A stretch of 64,000 bases of DNA from Candidatus Binatia bacterium (GTDB taxonomy: Bacteria > Desulfobacterota > Binatia > Bin18). The DNA lies in NCBI GenBank assembly GCA_951812575.1, contig OX638322.1, forward strand, positions 248,001 to 312,000, read 5' to 3'. Each line of letters starts with the position of its first letter. The first letter of the stretch is position 1. Position numbers and translations under genes: made by a program. Below the pieces are notes generated by a model that did not search any database, was not told the origin of the DNA, and saw nothing but the letters and a program-made list of their open reading frames with translations. Shown piece after piece: positions 35,872 to 45,535 of this stretch.

Positions 35872-37461
35872 TCAGGCGAACCAGTTCTCAGCGTGCAGTT
35901 GCGCCCAGATTTTTTGGACCGCTGCCCCGCCTTGTTGCTGCACCCGGGCAGCGTCATCACTCACAAACCGACCGTGAAAAATCTGGAATTTTCCGTCAAC
36001 CATCACATGTCGCACGCTCAGGCCATGGGCGTAGAGCAGATTGTTGAGGGGTTCGGGCGGTACGGCTCCGGTCCCCGTCAGGAAGCCGCTGACATCAATC
36101 GTACACAGGTCCGCTTTGGCCCCTGGCGCAATACGGCCCAGATCATCTCGTCCGAGGCCCTGAGCAGCTCCCAAGGTTGCCCCTTGGACGGCATCCCAAA
36201 TGGTTGGCAGTTGTAACGGGACGGCGCTGGTCGCCTGTAAGAGTCGGGCGCGGGCACGTCCGTACAGCACGGCGAGTTTCAGGTTTTCGATATAATCGTT
36301 TGAGTGCGTGTCGATGCCAATCGTTGTGCGGACACCAGCAGCCAGGGCTTCGGGGTAGGGCTGCGTGCCACTACTGCCGCCAGCGCCATTACCAGACGGA
36401 CAGTGGGCGTAGGTCAACTGCTTGCCGGCTAAAAACGGAAGGTCGCGCTGGATATCAATCCCGGTGAAATGGGCACCAAAGATACGCTCGGAATAAAAGC
36501 CAAGTTCGTCTAACCATTCCGCCGGCCGTTTACCCCATAAGCGCTGGACTGTTTTTGTCTCTTGAGCGCTTTGTGACAAGTGAATATGAATCCCGTTGCC
36601 GATTTCTTTGGCTGCGGCCAGAATGGCTGTCATCGTCGTGGGTGTATGCGTATCCGTGGCATGCGGGGCCATTTGGGGACGAATCCGCCCGTCTTCACTG
36701 CCGTTATGGGTCAGGGCAAAGTGTCGATTCGCCGCAATCTCAGCCAAGGTCTCCTGTTCTGAGTCGGTCAGGACTTGATCCGAATTCCGAAACCAGATGG
36801 GAAACAGCCGCGCAATGCCGGGAATCATACCGCCCGGATAGCCCCGCACACCCCAACGCCCGGCAATGCGGACGTACGATTCTGCCTGGCGTAAACTCAG
36901 GCTCATTTCAACCTGGGTTGTACAGCCCGAGCGAAGCAACTCCGCCACGTTATAGGCGGTCAAGGCATCGAGGTCTTCGGTGCTCAGAGACTCGACCAAC
37001 TCGAGTGGTCGGGCATACGAGCGACCCCCCTCAATAATCCCGCGGGTCGGGGTGGCTGAACAGGCATGGGTATGACCCGAAATAAAACCTGGCAGCAACA
37101 GTTGACCGCTGGCTCGGATACGCGGCGTATCGCCCTGGAGCTGGCCGCTTTTGACTTCTTCGATGCGGTCCCCGCGAACCCGGAGCGAGCAGTCCGGCCA
37201 AAGCTGCAAGCGTCCATTGTGAAAAACCAGCCCCCACGGCGCTTCGATGATACAGTCGTGGTGGGGTGGTTTTTCTTGCAGCGGGAGCGGGTTGGCAAAA
37301 AGAGGAGACGGGCGGTGAGAGGCCGACGCGCCAAAAGCCGCACCCGCAAGACTGCCGTGTACCAGGAGCTGACGGCGGGTGAAACTGTTTTCGGCGTGCT
37401 CGCCCGGCGCTTCTGGACTGCTACAGACAAAGCAGGCGCCGTGAAGATCTGGATCAGCCAT
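35872..37461 (-). CDS. Tat-exported amidohydrolase (cytosine-deaminase/ATZ-like), copy 1
   Basis: The product has 529 residues. Residues 1-25 contain a CFVC (CxxC) motif, and a Tat signal FTRRQLLVHGSLAGAAFGA follows. The metal hydrolase domain begins about residue 65 and has GFISGHTHACSATPTRG (HxH), HIHLSQSAQET (His), IFGAHFTGID (His) and TIGIDTHSND (Asp), so one catalytic metal ion is expected. Relatives deaminate or dechlorinate purines, pyrimidines and triazines; export suggests action on external compounds. The gene at 42745-44331 is a close paralogue in the same orientation. It is divergent from the CehA/McbA gene. Confidence 0.88.
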   Translation of the reverse strand: MADPDLHGACFVCSSPEAPGEHAENSFTRRQLLVHGSLAGAAFGASASHRPSPLFANPLPLQEKPPHHDCIIEAPWGLVFHNGRLQLWPDCSLRVRGDRIEEVKSGQLQGDTPRIRASGQLLLPGFISGHTHACSATPTRGIIEGGRSYARPLELVESLSTEDLDALTAYNVAELLRSGCTTQVEMSLSLRQAESYVRIAGRWGVRGYPGGMIPGIARLFPIWFRNSDQVLTDSEQETLAEIAANRHFALTHNGSEDGRIRPQMAPHATDTHTPTTMTAILAAAKEIGNGIHIHLSQSAQETKTVQRLWGKRPAEWLDELGFYSERIFGAHFTGIDIQRDLPFLAGKQLTYAHCPSGNGAGGSSGTQPYPEALAAGVRTTIGIDTHSNDYIENLKLAVLYGRARARLLQATSAVPLQLPTIWDAVQGATLGAAQGLGRDDLGRIAPGAKADLCTIDVSGFLTGTGAVPPEPLNNLLYAHGLSVRHVMVDGKFQIFHGRFVSDDAARVQQQGGAAVQKIWAQLHAENWFA

Positions 37462-37586
37462 CGTCCTCTTTCTTTATCTACATCTACCGGTACGAGGTGT
37501 AAGCCTACGCTTCCGGACCGCTTTGGTCCAGAGTTTTTTACCCTGAGGTAAGGTGATACAGCGAAGAGAATAAGGAGGGCAGCGAG

Positions 37587-39740
37587 ATGAAGCGTCACAG
37601 GTCTGGTGGACTCTTCGTTGGTGGAACGGTGCTGATATGCCTGCTCCTCGTAGGCGACGCACAGATAGCGGCCCATCAGCGCCATCCGAACGGAAAATTG
37701 CAACTCGCCTGGCGAACGGAGCATATCCGCGCGGTCACCGCAATCGATATGGACGCCCGCACGAGTGGGGCAGCACCGTTCCGCTCGACCGACGCAGCCA
37801 GAGTCGAGCAGCGTGACGGCCGCCAGTGTGTCGTTGGCGCGCTGTTGATGTTCGATGTCGATGATGCCTTTGCGTTTAATATTGATGAAACCGTGACCGT
37901 CGAGCTCGTCCTGGACCGTAAAACGAGCACCGGCCTAGTGTACTATCACGACCGGGCGAGCCGTCGCCCCCAGGCCGAGACGGTCCGCTTTGCCCAGGAT
38001 ACGCCACGTTGGGCGAGCGTCACGCTCACCCTGGAGCATGCTCGCTTTGCCAACCGATTGTTAACCGCAGCCGACTTTGCGCTGGCTGCGCCGGGGATAG
38101 ACCTGACCAGGTCGCAACCTGGGGATTCGCCAGAGATTGCCGTCTGTGACCTGCACCTCAAACGGGAGGGGAAACCCGCTCTGCATATCGGCCCAAAAGG
38201 GACGCTGCGGCTCCAGGTACGTGATGGGGTAAAAAGCGCGCTGACCCCGGCCCGCATCGGTCTGTACGACGCGCACGGTCGTCTACCCTTGCCAAGTCCA
38301 TCGGCCCTGGCGTTTACGCGCTGGGAAGACGAGACAATCTCTCAGAGCGAGTTGATTCCCGGTGTCGAAAAATGGCCGCACGACGGGCGGTATGTCTTTT
38401 TCATTGACGGCACCTACGAAGCCGAACTTAAGGCCGGAAGTTATGATCTGGTGATTGGCAAGGGGCCTGAGTATCGCGTTCTCCAACGCCAGGTCACGAT
38501 CGCTGCGGGCGAGCGCACCGCGCTTGATGTATCGCTCCCACGTTGGAGAGATATGCCCGCCCACGGCTGGTATTCCGGGGACGATCATATCCATGTGCAG
38601 CGCACAGCCGAAGACAACGCCCGGATTTCAGCCTTCATGCGGGCGCAGGACGTCCATGTCGCAAACCTGCTGCAAATGGGCAATCCGAGTGGGTATTTTT
38701 TCTCGCAATACGCTTTTGGGCCTACCGGGCAGTATCTGCTCGATCAGTATGCCCTGGTGACGGGCCAGGAATCTCCGCGCACCATGCAGCTCGGCCATAC
38801 CATCGGCCTGAACGGTACGCAGTACCATCATCCATTGGCGTATTTCCTGTATAACAAAACCGCCTCAGCGGTACGGCAGGACGGCGGGCTGTTCGGGTAT
38901 GCGCACACGGGGCTGGACTTCTTTGCCCAGCTCTCCGGCGCTCCCGCCGGCCTGGCCTTGGACCTGGTGGACGGGCTGGTCGATTTTGTGGAGGTCTTGC
39001 AGTTCGGACAGCTAGGCACGGGACTGTGGTACGATTTCCTCAATCTGGGGTTTCGACTCACACCGTCAGCCGGCTCGGACTGGCCCTATCTGAGTTTGCC
39101 GGGTGCCGACCGCTACTACGTTCAGGTTGCAGACGAGTTCTCACCCCAAGCGTTCTTTGACGGCATGAAAGCCGGCCGGCTCTTTGTCACCAACGGTCCT
39201 CTGCTTGAGTTGGATGTCGGCGGGCAGTCCATGGGAGCTGAACTCCAGGCAAAGCCTGGACAGACGATCAGGCTCAAGGCCGTTGCGCGCCAGAATCCCG
39301 ACTTCGGCTCGCTCGACCGTCTGGAACTCGTCGTGCACGGCGACGTGATCAAGACAGCGAAATCCAAGCCCGGCGCTGAGACAGTGGAGCTGATCCATGA
39401 ATTACAGCCCCAAACGAGTCTGTGGTTGGCCGTGCGGGCCTTTGGCTCGGAGACGGGCGTGGCCCACAGCGCGCCCGTCTATATCGCCGTCGACGGTCAC
39501 AAGCGATGCTGGAAGAAAGAGGCAGTCCCGGAGCTGGTCGCGCGCTACAAGGCTGTCCTGGAAGCGCTGGCCTCACTGGCAATCGATTGGGCTGCACAAC
39601 ACGAGAAAGACAGTCTGTCGCCCGAGTGGCTCCGCCTCCACTGGAACGCCCAGAGAGAGGCCCTACAGCAACGCGTAAAAACAGCCCTCACCTGGTATGA
39701 CAGCTTGCTCGCAGAAGCGTCCGCCGAGATCCCAGAATGA
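37587..39740 (+). CDS. CehA/McbA family metallohydrolase (PHP-like), exported
   Basis: The product has 717 residues. A signal peptide (residues 1-32, hydrophobic GGTVLICLLLVG) is followed by a beta-rich N-terminal region of about 280 residues. The metallohydrolase core has GWYSGDDHIHVQRTAED (HxH), NLLQMGNPSGYFF, TQYHHPLAY, FGYAHTG and TPSAGSDWPYL. CehA and McbA hydrolyse carbamate pesticides such as carbaryl, but most family members have unknown substrates. The C-terminal part (about 570-717) is beta-rich with a helical end. GGAGGGCAGCGAG lies before the ATG. It is followed by the 2OG-dioxygenase gene. Confidence 0.85.
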   Translation: MKRHRSGGLFVGGTVLICLLLVGDAQIAAHQRHPNGKLQLAWRTEHIRAVTAIDMDARTSGAAPFRSTDAARVEQRDGRQCVVGALLMFDVDDAFAFNIDETVTVELVLDRKTSTGLVYYHDRASRRPQAETVRFAQDTPRWASVTLTLEHARFANRLLTAADFALAAPGIDLTRSQPGDSPEIAVCDLHLKREGKPALHIGPKGTLRLQVRDGVKSALTPARIGLYDAHGRLPLPSPSALAFTRWEDETISQSELIPGVEKWPHDGRYVFFIDGTYEAELKAGSYDLVIGKGPEYRVLQRQVTIAAGERTALDVSLPRWRDMPAHGWYSGDDHIHVQRTAEDNARISAFMRAQDVHVANLLQMGNPSGYFFSQYAFGPTGQYLLDQYALVTGQESPRTMQLGHTIGLNGTQYHHPLAYFLYNKTASAVRQDGGLFGYAHTGLDFFAQLSGAPAGLALDLVDGLVDFVEVLQFGQLGTGLWYDFLNLGFRLTPSAGSDWPYLSLPGADRYYVQVADEFSPQAFFDGMKAGRLFVTNGPLLELDVGGQSMGAELQAKPGQTIRLKAVARQNPDFGSLDRLELVVHGDVIKTAKSKPGAETVELIHELQPQTSLWLAVRAFGSETGVAHSAPVYIAVDGHKRCWKKEAVPELVARYKAVLEALASLAIDWAAQHEKDSLSPEWLRLHWNAQREALQQRVKTALTWYDSLLAEASAEIPE

Positions 39741-39894
39741 CCCGGCTACACAAGAGACCATACTTCCTGCTGCGTTGCATCCCGTTCTTTCACTTGCCGT
39801 CGGCAGGATTGCGGCGTGGGGCAGCGAGGTCTGACTTGCTTCCCGGCGGGGTAGTTGTGTATGCTCGGGGCGAAACGCACGACGAGGGGAATGT

Positions 39895-40971
39895 ATGAGC
39901 CAAGTAAACACGAATCGCGTCTTTGTAAAAAAATCCTACCCGGTGAGCGCTAAAGATATCATTCCGGTGTTGGACCTCGGGCCGTTTCTGGCCGGAGAGC
40001 CCGGCGCGCTGGCCCGCCTGGGCCGGGAAGTCGGTCAGGCGCTCGAAGACATCGGTTTCTTTTTTATTAAAAACCACGGCGTGCCCCAGGAGTTAGTTGA
40101 CCGCGTGTTTGCGGAAAACGCCCGTTTTCACGCGCTACCGCTTGAGCGTAAGCTTTCCGTCAAGGTCGATAGCAAAGGTATCGGCTATATGCCGCCGGGG
40201 CTTCAGCAGCCCAAGTACAGTCAGGACGAACCCGACCGCAAGCCGGATATTGGCGAGGCGTTTTTCATCGGGCGTGAGGCCCGAGCCAGGAGCCGGGACG
40301 GCGGTTCGCCCGATCCGCTCTATCAGGGCGGCAACCAATGGCCGGCGGATTTGCCCGGCTTTCGAGAGACCCTGGTCGAGTATTTTGACGCCATGGAAGC
40401 GCTCAGCCTGCGCCTGCTGCCGGTGTACGCCGCCGCCCTGGGTCTGCCCGAGCATTTCTTTGACGACGCCTTTCTGCACTCGCGACCGATGGGCATTCTG
40501 CGCGTGTCTCACTATCCCGGAACTCCGTGTGAGGAAAACCAGTTTAACGCCTCGCCGCATATTGATGGCGACTTTATTACGTTTCTGGCTCAGTCCGAGG
40601 TACCCGGCCTGGAGTTGCGCACCTCGGAGAAAAAATGGATTCAGGCGCCGGCGCTGCCCGAGACCTTTCTGGTCAACGCGGGCGAGATTCTCCGTCTGTG
40701 GAGCAACGGCCGGTTTCGGGCGACGTTTCACCGGGCCATCAACCGATCAGGGCGCGACCGGTACGCGATTCCGTTCTTCTACAGCCCCAGCCCGGACACC
40801 CTGATTGAGTGTGTGGAAACCTGCTGCGACGCGGACCATCCGCCCCAGTACCGGCCGGTAACGGTCCGAGAGTATACCGAGTGGTTCTCGCACAAGGTCT
40901 TCGTCCATCTCAAGGACAAGCCGGGACGGTCGCCGTATTACGAAGGAGACCGGCCCGACAGTGCGGCCTGA
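39895..40971 (+). CDS. Isopenicillin N synthase-like 2-oxoglutarate/Fe(II) dioxygenase
   Basis: The product has 358 residues with an N-terminal DIOX_N block (VLDLGPF ... DIGFFFIKNHGVP). The iron site is in SPHIDGDFITFLAQ (His-x-Asp) and TFHRAINRSGRDRYAIPFFY (distal His), with an Arg for 2-oxoglutarate. These enzymes hydroxylate or demethylate small molecules. GAGGGGAATGT lies before the ATG. It sits 154 bp after the metallohydrolase gene and 36 bp before the SnoaL-like gene, all on the plus strand, so a metabolic unit is plausible. Confidence 0.9.
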   Translation: MSQVNTNRVFVKKSYPVSAKDIIPVLDLGPFLAGEPGALARLGREVGQALEDIGFFFIKNHGVPQELVDRVFAENARFHALPLERKLSVKVDSKGIGYMPPGLQQPKYSQDEPDRKPDIGEAFFIGREARARSRDGGSPDPLYQGGNQWPADLPGFRETLVEYFDAMEALSLRLLPVYAAALGLPEHFFDDAFLHSRPMGILRVSHYPGTPCEENQFNASPHIDGDFITFLAQSEVPGLELRTSEKKWIQAPALPETFLVNAGEILRLWSNGRFRATFHRAINRSGRDRYAIPFFYSPSPDTLIECVETCCDADHPPQYRPVTVREYTEWFSHKVFVHLKDKPGRSPYYEGDRPDSAA

Positions 40972-41013
40972 GACAGTCTGAGAGTGTAACTCAAATCAAA
41001 GGAGGAAGTGGAT

Positions 41014-41400
41014 ATGCCAGCACAGAAACCCGAAGAGTGCGATCTGTTGTTGCTCGAAGCAATCAAAGCCGGCGACCTGGAGACGGCCATCTCGCTCTAT
41101 GAGCCGGATGCCACCTTTGTGGTGTCGCCCGAGCAGGTGGTCAAAGGCCACGACGCCATCCGCGGGGTCATGCAGGGCTTTATGGACGCCCAGGCCACGT
41201 TTAACGTCGAGGCGGTCACGGCGGTGACGAGCACGGACGGAACGGTGGCGGTCACGCGGGTGAAGGGCAGCAGTACCAGCCCTGGGCCGGATGGCAATCC
41301 GGTCACGACGCCGCTGCACAGTGTGGAGGTGGTCCGCAAGCAGGCGGACGGGACGTGGCGCTTCATTATCGACGACCCCAGTGGCGAGGGCATCAAGTAA
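41014..41400 (+). CDS. SnoaL-like/NTF2-fold small protein
   Basis: The product has 128 residues with the cone-shaped NTF2 fold pattern: LLLEAIKAGDLETAISLYEPDATFVVSPEQVVKGHDAIRGVMQGFM, then a beta meander ending VRKQADGTWRFIIDDPSG. The family includes polyketide cyclases, dehydratases and ketosteroid isomerases, and many catalytic residues vary. AAAGGAGGAAG fixes ATG 41014. It is convergent with the flavin monooxygenase gene, 10 bp away. Confidence 0.85.
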   Translation: MPAQKPEECDLLLLEAIKAGDLETAISLYEPDATFVVSPEQVVKGHDAIRGVMQGFMDAQATFNVEAVTAVTSTDGTVAVTRVKGSSTSPGPDGNPVTTPLHSVEVVRKQADGTWRFIIDDPSGEGIK

Positions 41401-41410
41401 AGCGCGGTCT

Positions 41411-42610
41411 CTACAGCGGGGACCCACTCGGCAGGCCGACCAGCGTACGACCGTAGGCTTCCAGCCCCGCCTCATAGTGCAGGGCGATGTGTTGGCCGAC
41501 CGCATGCAGGTCACGCCAAATACGCTGGACCGGGTGCTGGAGATACAGGGAGCGGCCACCGCTGAGCTCAAACAGCCGGTCAACCGCGTGGGTGGCCTGC
41601 CGCACGATATAGCTGCGCCAGGCGTAATACTTGGCCCGCTCCTGCGCGGTCGGGACGCGACCCGCCTGTCCATACTCCGACACGAGCTCGTCCGTGCACT
41701 GCCACATCAGCCCCTCCAGCGCATCGGCAGTAGTGGCGGCTTCGGCCAAAGCGATATAGGCACTGGCCGTGCCGGGCAGGGGGGTCTCGCTCGGGCCATA
41801 GACGGGGATGCGGGCCCGAGTCCACTCCTCAAAATGAGCAATGGCCGATCGGACCGACCCGATGGCGACCGGCACCAGCGCGACGCCCAGAGTGGGGATG
41901 AAGGGGAGCTGATACAAGGCGTTCGGATGCAACTGTTGCCCAGGAGAAGTCCCGGTCCGTTCCGCCCGCTCCAGCCAGTAGACCCGGTGGTGAGGCACAA
42001 ACGCGTTCTCGACGACAACGGTATTGCTATCGGTTCCCTGCAAGCCCGCGACATGCCACTGGTCGTTGAGACGATAATCCGTCTTGGGAACGAACATCAT
42101 CGTCCACTCGGGTGGCGCGTCCGGCTGGGGCGACACCCGTGCCCCAACCGCGACCCAATCGCTACACCACAGACCGCTTAAAAAACTCCACTGCCCGTTG
42201 AGCCGGTATCCGCCGGAGACCTCTTGAGTCGCCCCGGTTGGGGCGAAGGAGTCGGCCATCAGCACACTCGCATCTTCCCCCCAGAGCTCCTCTTGCAGTT
42301 CGGGCTCAACGTAGCTGATCCAGAAGTTATGGATGCCGAGAATGCAGTACACCCAGCCGGTCGAGGTATCCCCCTTGGCAATCTCGGTCGCCACCCGGAG
42401 GAAGGCTCGCAAGTCTCGCTCATAGCCGCCCCAGTAGGCGGGTTGGAGGACGCGCAGCAAGCCGGAGTCCTTGAGCGCCTGCATCAGCGCGTCGGGCAGG
42501 CGGCGCTGCTGTTCGATGGCGAGCGCTTGTTCAGCCGCCAGCCGGGCGATCTCACGGGCGCGCTCAAGTAGAGCGTCCGTTGTCAGAGCAGTCTGGGAAT
42601 TGTCGCGCAT
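41411..42610 (-). CDS. Acyl-CoA-dehydrogenase-fold flavin monooxygenase (HpaB-C2/DszC/HsaA class)
   Basis: The product has 399 residues. It has the ACAD fold pattern with LRVLQPAYWGGYERDLRAFLRVATEIAKGDTSTGWVYCILGIH at residues 60-105, and a C-terminal helical bundle ending FELSGGRSLYLQHPVQRIWRDLHAVGQHIAL. The lack of a catalytic acyl-CoA dehydrogenase Glu pattern, together with the SGGRSLY block, fits group D monooxygenases that use reduced FMN from a separate reductase. The aromatic or sulfur substrate is unknown. No obvious flavin reductase gene is adjacent. GGAGGGAGCT lies before ATG 42610. Confidence 0.87.
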   Translation of the reverse strand: MRDNSQTALTTDALLERAREIARLAAEQALAIEQQRRLPDALMQALKDSGLLRVLQPAYWGGYERDLRAFLRVATEIAKGDTSTGWVYCILGIHNFWISYVEPELQEELWGEDASVLMADSFAPTGATQEVSGGYRLNGQWSFLSGLWCSDWVAVGARVSPQPDAPPEWTMMFVPKTDYRLNDQWHVAGLQGTDSNTVVVENAFVPHHRVYWLERAERTGTSPGQQLHPNALYQLPFIPTLGVALVPVAIGSVRSAIAHFEEWTRARIPVYGPSETPLPGTASAYIALAEAATTADALEGLMWQCTDELVSEYGQAGRVPTAQERAKYYAWRSYIVRQATHAVDRLFELSGGRSLYLQHPVQRIWRDLHAVGQHIALHYEAGLEAYGRTLVGLPSGSPL

Positions 42611-42744
42611 AGCTCCCTCCCCTGTATTGTTCCCGCTGAGCCGTCATCTCCTCATTCACAGTCCGCTGGCTGTTTGGCTCGGTCGCGGCCGGCCCTGTTT
42701 CCAAGCAATTTGTTCGCTGGAGTTGGACAGAGCGGCCGGCGAGT

Positions 42745-44331
42745 TCAGGTGAACCATTTCTCATCCCGCAGTTGAGCCCAGATTTTTTGGACGACGGCCC
42801 CACCCTGGCGCTGTACCCGCGCGGCGTCATCGCTCACAAACTGATCGTGAAAAATCTGGAATTTTCCGTCAACCATCACATGTCGCACGCTCAGGCCATG
42901 GGCGTAGAGCAGATTGTTGAGGGGTTCGGGCGGTACGGTTCCGGTCCCCGTCAGGAAGCCGCTGACATCAATCGTACACAGGTCTGCTTTGGCGCCGGGC
43001 GCAAGACGGCCCAGATCCTCTCGTCCGAGCCCTTGAGCGGCGCCCAGGGTTGCGCCGTGGACGGCATCCCAAATGGTCGGCAGGTGGAGTGGAACGGGGC
43101 TGCTGGCGTGTAAGAGCCGGGCGCGCGCCCGGCCGTACAGAACGGCGAGTTTCAGGTTTTCGATGTAGTCGTTTGAATGGGTATCGATACCGATCGTCGT
43201 GCGCACGCCAGCGGCAAGCGCTTCCGGATAGGGTTGCGTGCCACTGCTGCCGCCGGCGCCATTGCCCGAAGGACAGTGCGCATAAGTCAGATTCTTGCCG
43301 GCCAAAAACGGCAGGTCGTGCTGGACATCAATTCCGGTCAGGTGGGCACCAAAAATACGCTCGGAATAAAAGCCCAGTTCGTCCAACCATACGGCCGGGC
43401 GTTTGCCCCAGACCCGCTGAACGGTCTGTGTCTCTTGGGCGCGCTGGGAAAGGTGAATATGAATCCCGTTACCGACTTCTTTAGCTGCGGCCAGAATGGC
43501 CGCCATCGTCGTGGGTGTATGCGTGTCCGTGGCATGCGGGGCCATTTGGGGTCGAATCCGCCCGTCTGCGCTGCCGTTGTGAGTCAGGGCGAATTGTCGG
43601 TTGGCGGCAATCTCGGCCAGGGTCGTCTGTTCTGAGTCGATCAGGATCTGATCCGAACGCCGAAACCAGATGGGGAACAGCCGGGCAATACCGGGGATCA
43701 TCCCGCCGGGATAGCCGCGCGCACCCCAACGCTGAGCAATGCGGACATAGGACTCGGCCTGACGCAGGCTCAGACTCATTTCCACCTGGGTCGTACAACC
43801 CGAGCGAAGCAGCTCGGCAAGATTATAGGCGGTCAGGGCGTCGAGGTCTTCGGTGCTCAAAGACTCGACCAGTTCGAGCGGTCGGGCGTACGACCGGCCA
43901 CTCTCAATAATCCCGCGGGTCGGAGTGGCTGAACAGGTGTGGGTATGACCCGAGATAAACCCCGGCAGCAGGAGTTGACCGCTGGCTCGGAGCCGCGGCG
44001 TATCGCCCTGGAGCCGGCCGCTTTTGACTTCTTCGATACGGTCCCCGCGAACCCGGAGCGAGCAGTCCGGCAAGAGCGCGAGGCGACCCTCACGAAAAAC
44101 CAGCCCCCACGGCGCCTCGATGATGCAATCGTGGTGCGGTGGTTGGTCGGGCGGTGGCGACGGGCCGGCAAAGAGGGACGGCGGAGCCTGAGCGCCGGTC
44201 GCCCCAAAAGCTGCCCCGGCTAGGCCGCCCTGTACCAGGGGCTGGCGGCGGGTCAGACCACCCTCGGGCTGCTCTCTCGCCAGCTCCGGGTCGTCGCACC
44301 CAAAGCATCCATCGTAAGAAAACGGAGCCAT
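42745..44331 (-). CDS. Tat-exported amidohydrolase (cytosine-deaminase/ATZ-like), copy 2
   Basis: The product has 528 residues and is a close paralogue of the gene at 35872-37461, with long stretches identical even at DNA level. The same metal motifs are present (GHTHTCSATPTRG, HIHLSQRAQET, IFGAHLTGID, GIDTHSND). The N-terminus again has CxxC (CFGC) before the Tat motif. That motif reads LTRRQPLVQGGLAG, with a Pro after RRQ, which may weaken export. The duplication is recent, with drift mainly in the signal region. The LLM gene at 44359 lies 27 bp upstream on the same strand. Confidence 0.88.
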   Translation of the reverse strand: MAPFSYDGCFGCDDPELAREQPEGGLTRRQPLVQGGLAGAAFGATGAQAPPSLFAGPSPPPDQPPHHDCIIEAPWGLVFREGRLALLPDCSLRVRGDRIEEVKSGRLQGDTPRLRASGQLLLPGFISGHTHTCSATPTRGIIESGRSYARPLELVESLSTEDLDALTAYNLAELLRSGCTTQVEMSLSLRQAESYVRIAQRWGARGYPGGMIPGIARLFPIWFRRSDQILIDSEQTTLAEIAANRQFALTHNGSADGRIRPQMAPHATDTHTPTTMAAILAAAKEVGNGIHIHLSQRAQETQTVQRVWGKRPAVWLDELGFYSERIFGAHLTGIDVQHDLPFLAGKNLTYAHCPSGNGAGGSSGTQPYPEALAAGVRTTIGIDTHSNDYIENLKLAVLYGRARARLLHASSPVPLHLPTIWDAVHGATLGAAQGLGREDLGRLAPGAKADLCTIDVSGFLTGTGTVPPEPLNNLLYAHGLSVRHVMVDGKFQIFHDQFVSDDAARVQRQGGAVVQKIWAQLRDEKWFT

Positions 44332-44358
44332 CGTCCCTCTCCGAGCCGCCCGCCCCCA

Positions 44359-45393
44359 TCAGTGGTCGGCAAAGCGCGGCATGACTTCCTTGGCAAACAA
44401 ACGCATCGAGCGGAGCGCCTTGTCGTGGGCCAGGCCGGGAAACTGCATCCGCACAATCAGATAATCCATCCCGAGCTTGTGCCGATACCGCTCGATTTCC
44501 TGACTCACACTATCCGGGTCGCCAATGATGAAGCGCCCCCGAATCTCCTCAAACTGCACCTCAGACTTGTCGGCCACCCGTTTGCCCTGATCGGTGGTCA
44601 ACGGACGCCACTGCGACCAGGCGCCATACCACTCGCGGTGGATATACACCACGTGCTCCCTGGCCTCTGCTTCCGCCTGGGCGGTCGTCTCCGCCACATA
44701 CACATCCCGCATGACGGGTCTGAGCGGGCCCTGGGTACCAAACGCGTCGCAAAAGTCCTGGTACATGGCGTAATGCGCTTCAAGCTCTTCGAGACGATGG
44801 CGCGGAGAGGCCAGGAGCGGCAGGCCGTATCTGGCCACCCGACGCACGCCCGCTTTAATGGAAGCGCCGATCCAGATGGGCGGATGGGGTTTTTGGACCG
44901 GCTTGGGCGTCACCGCCATATCCGTGTAGGAATAAAACTTGCCCGCAAACGAGAAGCGCTCCTGAGTCCAGGCCCGGATGAGGATATTCATGATTTCTTC
45001 CATGCGCGCGCCGCGTTTTTCGCGGGGGATACGAAAGCCGGCGAATTCCTCGGGCCGGTATCCTGGAGCAATACCGAATATCAAACGTCCTTCTGACAGC
45101 AGATCGACCACCGCCGCTTCTTCGGCCAGGTGGATCGGATCATAGAGGGGCAACAGGATCACGCCGAGACCGATTTTGATGCGGCTGGTTCGCGTCGTCA
45201 TGCCCGCGGCGCAGGCCAGCAGGGCTGGCAGATAACCGTCGGGCAGAAAATGATGCTCGGTCAGCCAGACCGAATCATAGCCCAACTCCTCGGCGACCTC
45301 GATCTGTTCCAGCATCTCGCGGTAGAGCTGAACGTGGCTGAACCCGCTCTCCGGCGGGGCTTGCATGCCATATGGGCCAAGGCCGATCTTCAT
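44359..45393 (-). CDS. LLM class flavin-dependent oxidoreductase (luciferase-like)
   Basis: The product has 344 residues beginning MKIGLGPYGMQAP, with YDSVWLTEHHFLPDGYLPA (about residues 40-58), IKIGLGVILLPLYDPIHLAEEAAVVDLLSEGRLIFGIAPGYRPEEFAGF, and PHPPIWIGASIKAGVRRVARYG. The TEHHF motif fits FMN monooxygenases. GAGAGGAGCAGACG lies before ATG 45393; the longer frame to 45453 adds nothing conserved. It runs into the Tat amidohydrolase gene (27-bp gap), so monooxygenation and hydrolysis of the same compound are possible. Confidence 0.9.
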   Translation of the reverse strand: MKIGLGPYGMQAPPESGFSHVQLYREMLEQIEVAEELGYDSVWLTEHHFLPDGYLPALLACAAGMTTRTSRIKIGLGVILLPLYDPIHLAEEAAVVDLLSEGRLIFGIAPGYRPEEFAGFRIPREKRGARMEEIMNILIRAWTQERFSFAGKFYSYTDMAVTPKPVQKPHPPIWIGASIKAGVRRVARYGLPLLASPRHRLEELEAHYAMYQDFCDAFGTQGPLRPVMRDVYVAETTAQAEAEAREHVVYIHREWYGAWSQWRPLTTDQGKRVADKSEVQFEEIRGRFIIGDPDSVSQEIERYRHKLGMDYLIVRMQFPGLAHDKALRSMRLFAKEVMPRFADH

Positions 45394-45535
45394 CGTCTGC
45401 TCCTCTCTGGTCCTGCATCGGGTCGATTCTGCGCTACGGCGCTGAGAGACCATATTAAGAACTTTTTCCAGAGGACGGCAAGACGCCGGGGGTCCTCGGC
45501 AGGGTATCAGGACGGCGGGTCAACCGTGCGGTGCA

